A program made the position numbers and the translations under genes. The notes under the pieces are model-generated. The model was not told the DNA's origin and did no database searches. It saw only the letters and a program-made list of their open reading frames with translations. Below, piece by piece: positions 8,935-17,112 of a stretch of 28,372 nucleotides of DNA. The stretch's first letter is position 1. Each line of letters begins with the position of its first letter. Where the stretch lies: positions 1 to 28,372 of the forward strand of contig USCH01000020.1 of NCBI GenBank assembly GCA_900553175.1, in the 5' to 3' direction. The stretch comes from an uncultured Alistipes sp. Lineage in GTDB: Bacteria > Bacteroidota > Bacteroidia > Bacteroidales > Rikenellaceae.

Positions 8935-9443
8935 AAGAGCCCCGCTCGCGACGGAGCAAGACGGCCGACGAAGCGCTGGCCGCCCTCATGCGGCTGTGCG
9001 CCCGGGCCGAGAAGTGCGAAAGCGATGCGCGCCGCCTGATGCGCGGCTGGGGCGTCGCGGCGGCCGATGCGGAGCGTGTGCTCGGACGGCTGGTCGGCGA
9101 CCGGTTCATCGACGACGGACGCTATGCCGCCGCTTTCGTGCGCGAGAAGGTGCGCCTGAGCGGCTGGGGCCCCTACAAGATCCGGGCGGCGCTGCAACGC
9201 AAGGGGATCGGCCGCGAGCTGATCGACGCGGCGCTGGTGGAGACCGGGGGCGGACGCTCCGACGCCCGGGAGCGTCTGGTGCGTCAGCTCGAACGCAAGA
9301 GGCGCCTCCTGTCCCGGTCGGAGGGGCGCGACCTGAAAAACAAATTGATCCGTTACGGCATTTCGCTGGGATACGACTGCGAAACCGTGTTGGAAACAGT
9401 CGCCTCGCTGGCGGCGGACCTTTCACCATGCGACGAATTCTGA
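8916..9443 (+). CDS. recX: RecX, regulator of RecA
   Basis: Predicted inhibitor of RecA filament extension. The 175-residue basic protein is built of helical repeats: AEKCESDARRLMRGWGV at about 31-47, DRFIDDGRYAAAFVREKVRLSGWGPYKIRAALQRKGI at about 62-98, and a C-terminal repeat with KNKLIRYGISLGYDCETV. The GDRFIDDGRYA and GPYKIRAAL phrases are typical of RecX. It overlaps the end of prmC by 19 nt and the next gene by 16 nt, so its expression is tied to the operon and not to recA, which is not nearby. A GTG at 8931 is a possible alternative start. Confidence 0.88.
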   Translation: MCPPEVKEPRSRRSKTADEALAALMRLCARAEKCESDARRLMRGWGVAAADAERVLGRLVGDRFIDDGRYAAAFVREKVRLSGWGPYKIRAALQRKGIGRELIDAALVETGGGRSDARERLVRQLERKRRLLSRSEGRDLKNKLIRYGISLGYDCETVLETVASLAADLSPCDEF

Positions 9444-11161
9444 TCTCTCTCTGTGCGGCGGCGCTTTCCGCCGCGGCGTCGGCCCAGTCGCTCGATGCGG
9501 CCGACTACATCTATCCCATACGGGGTGTCGACGGCAGCTGTTCGGCCAACTTCGGCGAGATGCGCCCCGGACATTTCCACGGGGGCGTCGACATCCGCAC
9601 GGGCGGCAGCGAGGGCAAAGCGCTGGTGGCCGTGGCCGACGGCTACGTTTCGCGCATCTATCTGGCGCCCGGCGGCTACGGCCGGGCCGTGTACCTCACC
9701 CTGAACAACGGTACGACGGCCGTCTACGGCCACCTGCAACGCTTCCGCGACGACATCGAACAGTATGTCCGCCGCGAGCGCTATGCGCGGCGCGCCAACC
9801 GGCTCGACCTCTATTTCGGAGCCGAAACCTGGCCCGTGCGTCAGGGCGAAGTGATCGGCTATTCGGGCAACAGCGGCTCGTCGATGGGACCGCATCTCCA
9901 TTTCGAGCTGCGCGACACGCCCACGCAGCGGCTCTACAACCCCGTGCGCGAGGGGATCGTCCGCCCGACCGATTCGCTGCCTCCGCTCATCCGCAAAATC
10001 CATTACGTCGAGGTCGACACCGTGCGGGGCTCGGGCGTCTGCCTGCGCAGCGCGGCGACGAGCTGCGAGACGGCTTCGGAAGGCTCCGGCCGCTACCGCC
10101 TCGCCCGCACCGGGCCGCTCGCCGTGGGGCGCAGGGGGTATTTCGTGGCCGAGGTTTCGGACCGTCGCAACGGCGTGCACAACACCTTCGGCATCTGGCG
10201 CCTGACGGCCTGGGTCGACGGGGAGTGCTGCTTCGAATACCGGATGGACGGATTCACGTTCGATCATTCGCGCTGCTGCGATGCGGTGAGCTGCTACCCG
10301 CTGCAACTGCACTCGCGCAACGAGTGCATCCGTCTGGCGCAGCTGGAGGCCGCTCCCGACTGTTTCTACGCCGCGATGCTCGAACGCGGTCTGGTCCGCA
10401 CCCGGCCGGGGCAGACGCGCCGCATCCGGATCGAGGCCGAGGACGACAGCGGCAACGTTTCGCAGCTGGAGTTCGACGTGCGGGGCCGCGAGGGCGAGTT
10501 CCGCGCCGAGGCCGATTCGGCGGCGACCGTCGTGCGGCCCCGGAGCGCTTCGACGGTCGCTCTGGGGCGGGAGCTGTCGGCCCGCATTCCGGCCGGGGCA
10601 GTCTATGAACCGCTCTACTGTCGGCCCGAACGGACGGCGGCGCCCCGCGTCGACACGGGGGTGGTCGTGCTGTCGCCCGCCTACCGGATTTTTCCCGCCA
10701 CCACGCCGCTCCGTTCGGCCATGACGGTGGCCATCCGCACCGAAGTGCCGCAGCGGCTGCAATTGCGCGCCTCGCTGGCCGTGCGCACGGCCAAGGGCAG
10801 AGCGGCCTATGTCGGCGGAAGCTATGGCGACGGGGCGGTGAGTGCGAAAACGACCTCGACGGGCGAACTGTTCGTCGTGGCCGACACCCTCGCGCCGCGC
10901 ATCGTGCCGCAGTTCAAGCCGGGAGCCGACCTTTCGCGCGCCTCGTCGCTGCGTTTCGGCGTGAGCGACAACTTCTCGGGCATCGCTTCGGTGTCGCTGA
11001 CCGTCGACGGGCGGTGGGTGCCCGCCGACCGCTACCCCATGCAGGGGCGTCTGGTCCACACGTTCGATGCGCCGCCCTCGGGGAGTGTGCACCGCGCGGA
11101 GCTCACGGTGAGCGATGCGGCGGGCAACACGGCCCGGTGGGAGGGAGCGTTTTATCGTTGA
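9428..11161 (+). CDS. Secreted M23-family metallopeptidase with C-terminal Ig-like part
   Basis: Probable periplasmic peptidoglycan endopeptidase of the LytM type. From the ATG at 9428 (577 residues) there is a signal peptide of about 19 residues ending ASA-Q. The M23 zinc site is intact: HGGVD (His 51, Asp 55), YGHL at 100-103 and GPHLHFEL with His 156 and His 158. Residues from about 180 are not peptidase; they include a cysteine-rich stretch around 265-315 and an Ig-like module near the C-terminus with SDNFSGIASV and TVSDAAGNTARW phrases, as in surface-binding domains. It overlaps recX by 16 nt and ends the lptB operon. The chosen start gives a clear signal peptide; the frame is open upstream only because of overlap with recX. 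Confidence 0.9.
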   Translation: MRRILISLCAAALSAAASAQSLDAADYIYPIRGVDGSCSANFGEMRPGHFHGGVDIRTGGSEGKALVAVADGYVSRIYLAPGGYGRAVYLTLNNGTTAVYGHLQRFRDDIEQYVRRERYARRANRLDLYFGAETWPVRQGEVIGYSGNSGSSMGPHLHFELRDTPTQRLYNPVREGIVRPTDSLPPLIRKIHYVEVDTVRGSGVCLRSAATSCETASEGSGRYRLARTGPLAVGRRGYFVAEVSDRRNGVHNTFGIWRLTAWVDGECCFEYRMDGFTFDHSRCCDAVSCYPLQLHSRNECIRLAQLEAAPDCFYAAMLERGLVRTRPGQTRRIRIEAEDDSGNVSQLEFDVRGREGEFRAEADSAATVVRPRSASTVALGRELSARIPAGAVYEPLYCRPERTAAPRVDTGVVVLSPAYRIFPATTPLRSAMTVAIRTEVPQRLQLRASLAVRTAKGRAAYVGGSYGDGAVSAKTTSTGELFVVADTLAPRIVPQFKPGADLSRASSLRFGVSDNFSGIASVSLTVDGRWVPADRYPMQGRLVHTFDAPPSGSVHRAELTVSDAAGNTARWEGAFYR

Positions 11162-11175
11162 GAATGAATTCATTC
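11162..11175. other. Perfect 14-bp palindrome right after the M23 gene
   Basis: GAATGAATTCATTC directly follows the stop codon of the M23 peptidase gene and reads the same on both strands. Such short palindromes may be protein-binding sites or chance. It is not followed by a T tract. Confidence 0.4.
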
Positions 11176-11194
11176 CGCGATGCTGCGCCGGTTG

Positions 11195-11300
11195 CGGGCC
11201 GCTGCGGCGGGCCCGGAGCGCACCGCTGCGGAAAATCGGGATTTTTGCACCCAATGGCAAAATAAAAATAAAAAAAACAGTTTTCTCTGTTGTGTTTTTT
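11195..11300 (+). terminator. Possible weak terminator for the lptB operon
   Basis: A GC stem (11195-11200 with 11210-11215) is followed by an A-rich stretch, then a short hairpin AACAG/CTGTT (11276-11280 with 11287-11291) and a run of six T at 11295-11300. The stem is only 5 bp, extended by A-T pairs across a small bulge, so termination may be partial. It lies just before, and partly overlaps, the promoter of the ABC/MutS operon. Confidence 0.3.
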
Positions 11301-11319
11301 GTTCGGTTTCGTATATTTG
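11289..11319 (+). promoter_or_regulatory. Promoter of the ABC/MutS operon
   Basis: TATATTTG at 11312-11319 matches TAnnTTTG exactly, with GTTG at 11289-11292 placed 19 bp upstream (one base from TTTG). The start would be near 11326, leaving a leader of about 125 nt. The leader has a GGGAGG/CCTCCC hairpin around 11399-11420 and a 14-codon frame at 11328-11372 that may be chance. Confidence 0.6.
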
Positions 11320-11451
11320 CACATTCCATGAACGGGGAGAGAAAGGTTGGTGCAATTCGATTGATCTTGTAATTCGCATTCCGGTTCTTTGATGGTGGGG
11401 GAGGACGATACCGGCCTCCCGATGAAAGCGAACCCATATCTTTCAGATAAA

Positions 11452-12384
11452 ATGAGCGAAACAATCATCAAAGTAGAGCACTTGTCGCACCGCTATAGTG
11501 TCCAGTGGGCTGTTCGCGACATCGATTTCGAGATTGATCGAACGGGCATCGTCGGACTTCTGGGTTCGAACGGAGCCGGCAAGTCGACGATCATGAACAT
11601 CATCTGCGGCGTCCTGTCGCAAACGCAGGGAACGGTTCGGATCGCCGGAAAGGATCTGCGCGAAGACCCCGTCCACGCCAAGCAGAACATCGGTTTTCTG
11701 CCCCAGAAACCGCCCCTCTACGGCGATCTCACGGTCGACGAATATCTTACCTATGCCGCCCAGCTGCGCAACATGAAGCGCCGGGAGATTCCCGCGGCCC
11801 TCGCTGCGGTGAAGGAGAAGTGCGGCATCGGCCATTTCAGCAAGCGCCTCATCCGCAACCTTTCGGGCGGCTACCAGCAGCGCGTGGGCATCGCCCAGGC
11901 CATCATCCACAATCCCCTTTTCGTCGTGCTCGACGAACCCACGAACGGTCTCGATCCCAACCAGATCGTCGATGTGCGCCATCTGATCACCGAGATCGCC
12001 CGCGACAGGGCCGTGCTCATCTCCACGCACATCCTTTCGGAGGTGCAGGCTACGTGCGACCGCATCATGATGATCGAGCACGGCTCGCTCATCTTCAACG
12101 GTTCGCTCGACGACTTCGACAACTACATCGAACCCAATTCGTTCGTCATGACGCTGGGCCATGCCCCGTTGACCGAAGAGCTCGTCAAGGTGGCGGGCGT
12201 GACCCGCGCGGAGTCCATTTCCGAGTTCAGCTCCCGCTTCCGCGTCTGGTTCGACGGCGACCGCGAGACGCTCACCCGCATGGTCGAGACGAGCGTGCGC
12301 AACGGTTGGGCGCTGAGCGAGATCCAGCTCGAGAAGAGTTCGATGGACGAGATTTTCGCCCAGCTTTCCAAGCAGGAACGATAG
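11452..12384 (+). CDS. ABC transporter ATP-binding protein, GldA-like
   Basis: Cytoplasmic ATPase that should power the two permease-fusion proteins encoded next. Taking ATG at 11452 (310 residues, starting MSETIIKVEHLSHRYS), it has Walker A GSNGAGKST near 38-46, Q-loop in FLPQKPPLYGDLTV, signature LSGGYQQR near 137-144, Walker B VVLDEPTNGLDP near 158-169 and switch His in ISTHIL. The LSGGYQQRVGIAQAIIHNP and SSMDEIF C-terminal phrases are typical of the GldA/NatA type. A possible start at 11389 adds 21 residues without family character. It is followed by a 74-bp gap with two hairpins, then the permeases. Only one ATPase serves two permeases, so a homodimer is likely. Confidence 0.9.
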   Translation: MSETIIKVEHLSHRYSVQWAVRDIDFEIDRTGIVGLLGSNGAGKSTIMNIICGVLSQTQGTVRIAGKDLREDPVHAKQNIGFLPQKPPLYGDLTVDEYLTYAAQLRNMKRREIPAALAAVKEKCGIGHFSKRLIRNLSGGYQQRVGIAQAIIHNPLFVVLDEPTNGLDPNQIVDVRHLITEIARDRAVLISTHILSEVQATCDRIMMIEHGSLIFNGSLDDFDNYIEPNSFVMTLGHAPLTEELVKVAGVTRAESISEFSSRFRVWFDGDRETLTRMVETSVRNGWALSEIQLEKSSMDEIFAQLSKQER

Positions 12385-12391
12385 ATTCGGA

Positions 12392-12439
12392 GAGTGCGTG
12401 CGGACGCGCTCCGTTCTCTTTCGGCCGGTGGCTCCGGCC
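12392..12439 (+). promoter_or_regulatory. Two intercistronic hairpins between ATPase and first permease gene
   Basis: An 8-bp stem with a GCGG tetraloop (12392-12399 with 12404-12411) is followed by GTTCTCTTTC, and then by a perfect 6-bp stem GGCCGG/CCGGCC with a 5-nt loop (12423-12428 with 12434-12439). There is no long T tract. All other gaps in this operon are 12 bp or shorter, so this structured spacer could set the ratio of ATPase to permease by partial termination or by protecting the upstream mRNA. Confidence 0.5.
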
Positions 12440-12458
12440 CCTTAACCCAATTTTACGA

Positions 12459-14771
12459 ATGAAGACAAATATCCTATTCAAAATCGCGAAGGTCGAACTG
12501 AAAATGATCTTCAGCACGCCTGTGGCGTGGCTCATGCTGATCGTCTTCACGGTGCTCTGCGGACTTTTCTTCACCGATGCGCTCGCCATGTTCGCCGAAG
12601 CGCAGGCCGGTTCGCACGTTTCGTTCATCACGCAGGGGCTTTTCAACTCCGACATGCTCGGCCTTTTCCCGCGGGTGAAGGCCTACCTCTATCTGTTCAT
12701 TCCGCTCGTCACGATGGGCATGCTGAGCCGCGACCTCAGCTCGGGAACGATCAAGCTGCTCTACTCGTCGCCCGTGACCGACGCGCAGATCGTGCTGGGC
12801 AAGTTCGTCGCCATGATGGGTTACGGGCTGGCGATGATCGGCGCGCTCGTGCCGTTCGTCGTGTTCGCCGGCTGCACCGTCGAACATATGGACCTGCCGA
12901 TGGTGCTCACCGGACTGCTGGGCCTCTATCTGCTGATCTGCACCTATTCGGCCATCGGCATCTTCATGTCGTCGCTGACCTCCTACCAGGTGGTCGCGGC
13001 CCTCTCCACCTTCGCCGTGCTGGCCGCCCTGGCCTACGTCCGGAGCTTCGGACAGTCGGTGCCCTGGCTGCGCGACATCACCTACTGGCTGTCGCTCAAC
13101 GGCCGCTGCGAGGAGTTCGTGCGGGGCATGATTTGCAGCGAGGATCTGATCTACTTCATCATCGTTCCCGCGTTTTTCCTTACGCTGGCCGTCCTGCGGC
13201 TCTCCAACCGCCGCAACCGCCGCTCCGGCGTGCGCCGATGGGGCGGATATGCGGCCGCGGCGCTTGTCACCGTGACCGTGGGATTCCTCTCCTCACGTCC
13301 GGCGCTGATGTGCTTCTACGACTCGACCGAGACGAAGAAGCTCTCGATCACACCGCCCAGCCAGGAGGTGATGAACCGGGTGGAGGGACCCGTGGTGATG
13401 ACCTCCTACGTCAACATTCTCGACGACGGCGGCTTCTATCTGGGCGTCCCGTCGCGCTACAACAGCGACAAGGCCTACATCAAGCAGTACCTGCGCTTCA
13501 AGCCCGACATCCGCATCCGTTACGTCTACTATTGGGCCGACACCGGAAGCCCCTCCATCCGCAAGCGCTTCCCCGATCTGACCGACGAGCAGCGGGCCGA
13601 ACGTCTGGCGGATGCCTACGAAGTCGATTTCGACCGCTTCCTCTCGCCCGAGGAGGTCGCCCGCGAGGTCGATCTGAGCGATGAGGATTACCGCCTGGTG
13701 CGCCGCATCGAACTCGCCGACGGACGCTCGACGTTCCTGCGGATTTTCGACGATTCGCAGCGGCTGCCCCAGGAGAAGGAGATCACGGCGGCTTTCAAGC
13801 GTCTGGTCGACGGCGCCGTGCAGGTGGGATTCCTCGCCGGGCACGACGAACGCGACATCCGGCGCGAGGCGGACGATGCTTATTTCGTCTTCGCCAATGC
13901 GAAGAGTTTCCGCCATTCGCTGCTCAACAACGGCTTCGACAGCCGGATCGTCACCATCGGCGAGGATGCGGGCATTCCGGACGACATCTCGCTGCTCATC
14001 ATCGCCGACCCGCGCCGTGCCTTCACCGACCGGGAGATCGCCGAGATCGAACGCTATGTCGCGAGCGGCCGCAACCTGATTCTGGCCGTGGAGCCGGGCC
14101 GGCAGCAGTATGCCAACCGGGTGGCGGAGCTCTTCGGCGCCCGCTTCGACGACGGCCGCATGGTCGTGGCGAAGGGCGAACAGGAGCAGAATCTCGTTCT
14201 GGCCCGCTTCACGCCCGAGGCGAGCCGCGAATTCCATACGCTGCGCAGCCTGCGCAGGCACGACTACCGGGTGACGATGCCCAATGCCGTGGGTGTGACG
14301 GTCGACGAAGGAGGTGCGTTTTCGGCGGCTCCGCTTCTCGTCAGCGACTCGCTCGGCTGGAACGAACTCCAGACCGTCGATTTCGTGAACGAAACGGCCG
14401 GATTCGATCCTGCGGCGGGCGAACGCATCGGCCCGCGCCCCGTGGCCTGCCGCCTGTCGCGCTCCGTGCCTTCGGCCGGACGCGAGCAGAAGGTGCTGCT
14501 GCTGGGCGATGCCGACTGTTTCAGCAACGGCGAGCTGATGCGCCAGCGTTACGACGTGGCGGCCGGCAACTTCACGCTGCTCTACGAAATGTTCCGCTGG
14601 CTGAGCGACGGACAGTACCCGATCGACACGCCCCGTCCCGACGGCAGCGACAACCGGCTGCATCTCTCCGTGGAGCGGCTCGTGTGGGTGCGCTGGGGGC
14701 TCGTCGCCCTCATTCCGCTGCTCCTGCTTCTCGGGGCGATCTTCATCATTGTGCGCAGAAAATCCAAATAG
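12459..14771 (+). CDS. GldF-GldG-type fusion: ABC permease plus periplasmic domain (copy 1)
   Basis: A 770-residue inner-membrane protein. Residues 1-250 form an ABC-2 permease with about six helices and phrases IPLVTMGMLSRDL, LYSSPVTDAQIVLGKF and YSAIGIFMSSLTSYQ. A further helix (about 263-279) leads into a large periplasmic region resembling the GldG / ABC_transp_aux family (PVVMTSYVNI near 311, LIIADPRRAF, ILAVEPG, VLLLGDADCFSNGEL). A last helix near 746-765 ends in RRKSK. In gliding Bacteroidetes GldF and GldG are separate proteins; here both parts are in one chain. It is homologous along its full length to the next gene. Substrate is unknown, and no gliding genes are present. Confidence 0.88.
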   Translation: MKTNILFKIAKVELKMIFSTPVAWLMLIVFTVLCGLFFTDALAMFAEAQAGSHVSFITQGLFNSDMLGLFPRVKAYLYLFIPLVTMGMLSRDLSSGTIKLLYSSPVTDAQIVLGKFVAMMGYGLAMIGALVPFVVFAGCTVEHMDLPMVLTGLLGLYLLICTYSAIGIFMSSLTSYQVVAALSTFAVLAALAYVRSFGQSVPWLRDITYWLSLNGRCEEFVRGMICSEDLIYFIIVPAFFLTLAVLRLSNRRNRRSGVRRWGGYAAAALVTVTVGFLSSRPALMCFYDSTETKKLSITPPSQEVMNRVEGPVVMTSYVNILDDGGFYLGVPSRYNSDKAYIKQYLRFKPDIRIRYVYYWADTGSPSIRKRFPDLTDEQRAERLADAYEVDFDRFLSPEEVAREVDLSDEDYRLVRRIELADGRSTFLRIFDDSQRLPQEKEITAAFKRLVDGAVQVGFLAGHDERDIRREADDAYFVFANAKSFRHSLLNNGFDSRIVTIGEDAGIPDDISLLIIADPRRAFTDREIAEIERYVASGRNLILAVEPGRQQYANRVAELFGARFDDGRMVVAKGEQEQNLVLARFTPEASREFHTLRSLRRHDYRVTMPNAVGVTVDEGGAFSAAPLLVSDSLGWNELQTVDFVNETAGFDPAAGERIGPRPVACRLSRSVPSAGREQKVLLLGDADCFSNGELMRQRYDVAAGNFTLLYEMFRWLSDGQYPIDTPRPDGSDNRLHLSVERLVWVRWGLVALIPLLLLLGAIFIIVRRKSK

Positions 14772-14774
14772 TCC

Positions 14775-17108
14775 ATGAAAACCGTTTTCCATATCGCCAG
14801 GAACGAATTGCGGCAGCTCTTTTACTCGCCGATCGCCTGGATTCTCTTGGTGCTCTTCTTCATTCAGACGGGAGTGGCCTATGCCGAAACCTTCGGCATG
14901 CTGATCCGTTACGTGTCCTTGGGCTATTCCCGCGTCGATGCGCTCACCTACACCGTCTTCCAGGACGACTATTCGGGACTTTTCACCGTCGTGCAGTCGT
15001 TCCTTTACCTCTATATCCCGCTGCTGACGATGGGCATCATGAGCCGCGAGAAGATGAACGGAACGAACAAGCTGCTGCTCTCGTCGCCCGTGGGCGACTG
15101 CAAGGTCGTGCTGGGCAAGTTCGTCTCGATGATGATCTACGGTCTGGTGATGCTCTCCTGTCTGGCGATCATCGCTCTGGTCAGCGCCGTTTTCATCGTC
15201 CGGATCGATGCGGGACCGATTCTTTCGGGTCTGCTGGGCCTCTACCTGCTGCTGCTGGCCTATTCGGCCATCGGCATCTTCATGTCGTCGCTCACCCGCT
15301 ACCAGATCGTCGCGGCCGTGGGGTCCATCGCCACGCTTTTCGCGCTGAACTACTCGACCCGCATCGGTCAGGGCATTCCCGTCGTTCGCGAGGTGACCTA
15401 CTGGCTGGGAATCGCGGGGCGTGCCGACACCTTCATCCAGGGCATGATATGCAGCGAAGACGTGCTCTACTTCCTGGCCATCGTCGCGCTGTTCCTTTCG
15501 CTGACCGTTCTCAGGATGCAGTCGGAGACCCGGAGCCGCAGCCTGCGGAGCCGGTTCGGACGCTATGCGGCCGTGGTGCTGCTCGTCTGTGCGGTCGGTT
15601 ACTTCAGCTCGCGACCCGCCCTGAAGGGGTATTGCGACACCACGCGCATGAAAAACTGCACGCTCACCGAGGAGAGCCGGCGCGTGATGGAGCGACTCGA
15701 CGGACCGCTCACGATCACCACCTACGTCAATCTGCTGGGCAACGACTACTATACGGCCCTTCCGGCCAGCTATACGCGCGACGTGAAGCGTTTCGACTGG
15801 TATACGCGCTTCAAGCCGGAAATCCGGATGAAGTATGTGTACTACTACCACGATTCCGAAAGCAATCCGCACGACGGCAAGGCCTATGCCGGGCTCGACG
15901 TCAGGGGCAAGGCCGAGAAGAAAGCCAAGTCGAACCGCTTGAAGATGAAGATGTTCCTCTCTCCCGAACAGATCGAGGAGCGGATCGACCTTTCGGACGA
16001 GGACTGGCGCTTCGTCCGCATCATCGAGCGCGGCGACGGCCGGCGCGCCAAACTGCGCATTTACGACGACATGCAGCGTCATCCCGGCGAGAACGAGATC
16101 ACGGCGGCCATGAAGAGCCTCATCGTCCCTTCGCCCCGGATCGGCATCCTGACCGGACACGGCGAGCGCAGCATCGCGAGCCAGGGCGACAGCGGCTATT
16201 TCACCTTCGCCCGGAGCATGTCGTTCCGCTATGCCCTCATCAATCAGGGCTTCGAGGTGTCGGAGGTGTCGATTGCCGGGGGTGAGATTCCCGACGACAT
16301 CGACATCCTGCTCATCGCCGATCCCCAAACCGCGTTCGGCGCGGAGGAACTCGCCGCCATCGAACGCTTCGCGGCGCGCGGCGGCAATATGATCGTCGCC
16401 GGCAAGCCGAGCCGCCGCGACCGGCTCGCGCCGGTGCTGGAGCCTTTCGGCGTGCGCTTCCTGGAGGGTACGCTGGTGCAGCAGAGCAGTAGCTATGCGC
16501 AGAATCTGATCCTCGGCGACATCACGCAGGACGCCCTGGCCACCAGCCCGGGTTACCGCCATTACCTGCGCGAGAAGCGCGAAGTGGCCGGCGTGGGCAC
16601 GATGGGCATTCTCGCCGACGGAGCCCGTGCGAAGGGATTCGAGGTCTACGACATCATCACGACCGATTCGCTTCCGACCGACACGACCCGTGTGTGGAAC
16701 GAGCTTCAGGTGGTCGACTTCGAGAATCACCGGGCGACGTTCGACCCTGCGAGCGGCGAGGAGCTGCAGCGCTCCGTGCCGATCGTTCTGGGCCTGGAGC
16801 GCGAAGCGGAGGGCCGAAGCCAGCGCATCGTGGTGCTGGGCAATGCCGACATGATCGCCAACGGCGAGCTGCTGATGAGCCGTGCGGGGGTCAATGCGGC
16901 GAACTATGCGCTGATCATGGAGTCGTTCCGCTGGCTCTCCGACGGGGAGTTCCCCATCGACGCCAGCCGCGAGGCGGGTCCCGACAATGCGCTGCGCTAT
17001 CTGACCCGGGAGGCCAAACCGTGGTTCTACTGGATTTTCACCGGAATCCTGCCCGGAGCGATCGCTCTGCTGGGCATCCTTCTCCTCATCCGCAGAAAAA
17101 GCAGGTAA
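14775..17108 (+). CDS. GldF-GldG-type fusion: ABC permease plus periplasmic domain (copy 2)
   Basis: A 777-residue paralogue of the preceding protein, starting 3 bp after it. The permease half aligns without gaps over about 240 residues (IPLLTMGIMSREK, LLSSPVGDCKVVLGKF, YSAIGIFMSSLTRYQ, GMICSED in both). The periplasmic part repeats LTITTYVNL, LLIADPQTAF, MIVAGKPSRR and IVVLGNADMIANGEL, and ends in a helix and RRKSR. Copy 2 differs in an insertion near 375-395 (KAEKKAKSNRLKMKM). The two proteins probably form a heterodimer across one ATPase dimer. A 34-bp stretch identical to copy 1 (15259-15292) points to duplication with conserved codons. Confidence 0.88.
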   Translation: MKTVFHIARNELRQLFYSPIAWILLVLFFIQTGVAYAETFGMLIRYVSLGYSRVDALTYTVFQDDYSGLFTVVQSFLYLYIPLLTMGIMSREKMNGTNKLLLSSPVGDCKVVLGKFVSMMIYGLVMLSCLAIIALVSAVFIVRIDAGPILSGLLGLYLLLLAYSAIGIFMSSLTRYQIVAAVGSIATLFALNYSTRIGQGIPVVREVTYWLGIAGRADTFIQGMICSEDVLYFLAIVALFLSLTVLRMQSETRSRSLRSRFGRYAAVVLLVCAVGYFSSRPALKGYCDTTRMKNCTLTEESRRVMERLDGPLTITTYVNLLGNDYYTALPASYTRDVKRFDWYTRFKPEIRMKYVYYYHDSESNPHDGKAYAGLDVRGKAEKKAKSNRLKMKMFLSPEQIEERIDLSDEDWRFVRIIERGDGRRAKLRIYDDMQRHPGENEITAAMKSLIVPSPRIGILTGHGERSIASQGDSGYFTFARSMSFRYALINQGFEVSEVSIAGGEIPDDIDILLIADPQTAFGAEELAAIERFAARGGNMIVAGKPSRRDRLAPVLEPFGVRFLEGTLVQQSSSYAQNLILGDITQDALATSPGYRHYLREKREVAGVGTMGILADGARAKGFEVYDIITTDSLPTDTTRVWNELQVVDFENHRATFDPASGEELQRSVPIVLGLEREAEGRSQRIVVLGNADMIANGELLMSRAGVNAANYALIMESFRWLSDGEFPIDASREAGPDNALRYLTREAKPWFYWIFTGILPGAIALLGILLLIRRKSR

Positions 17109-17112
17109 GACG

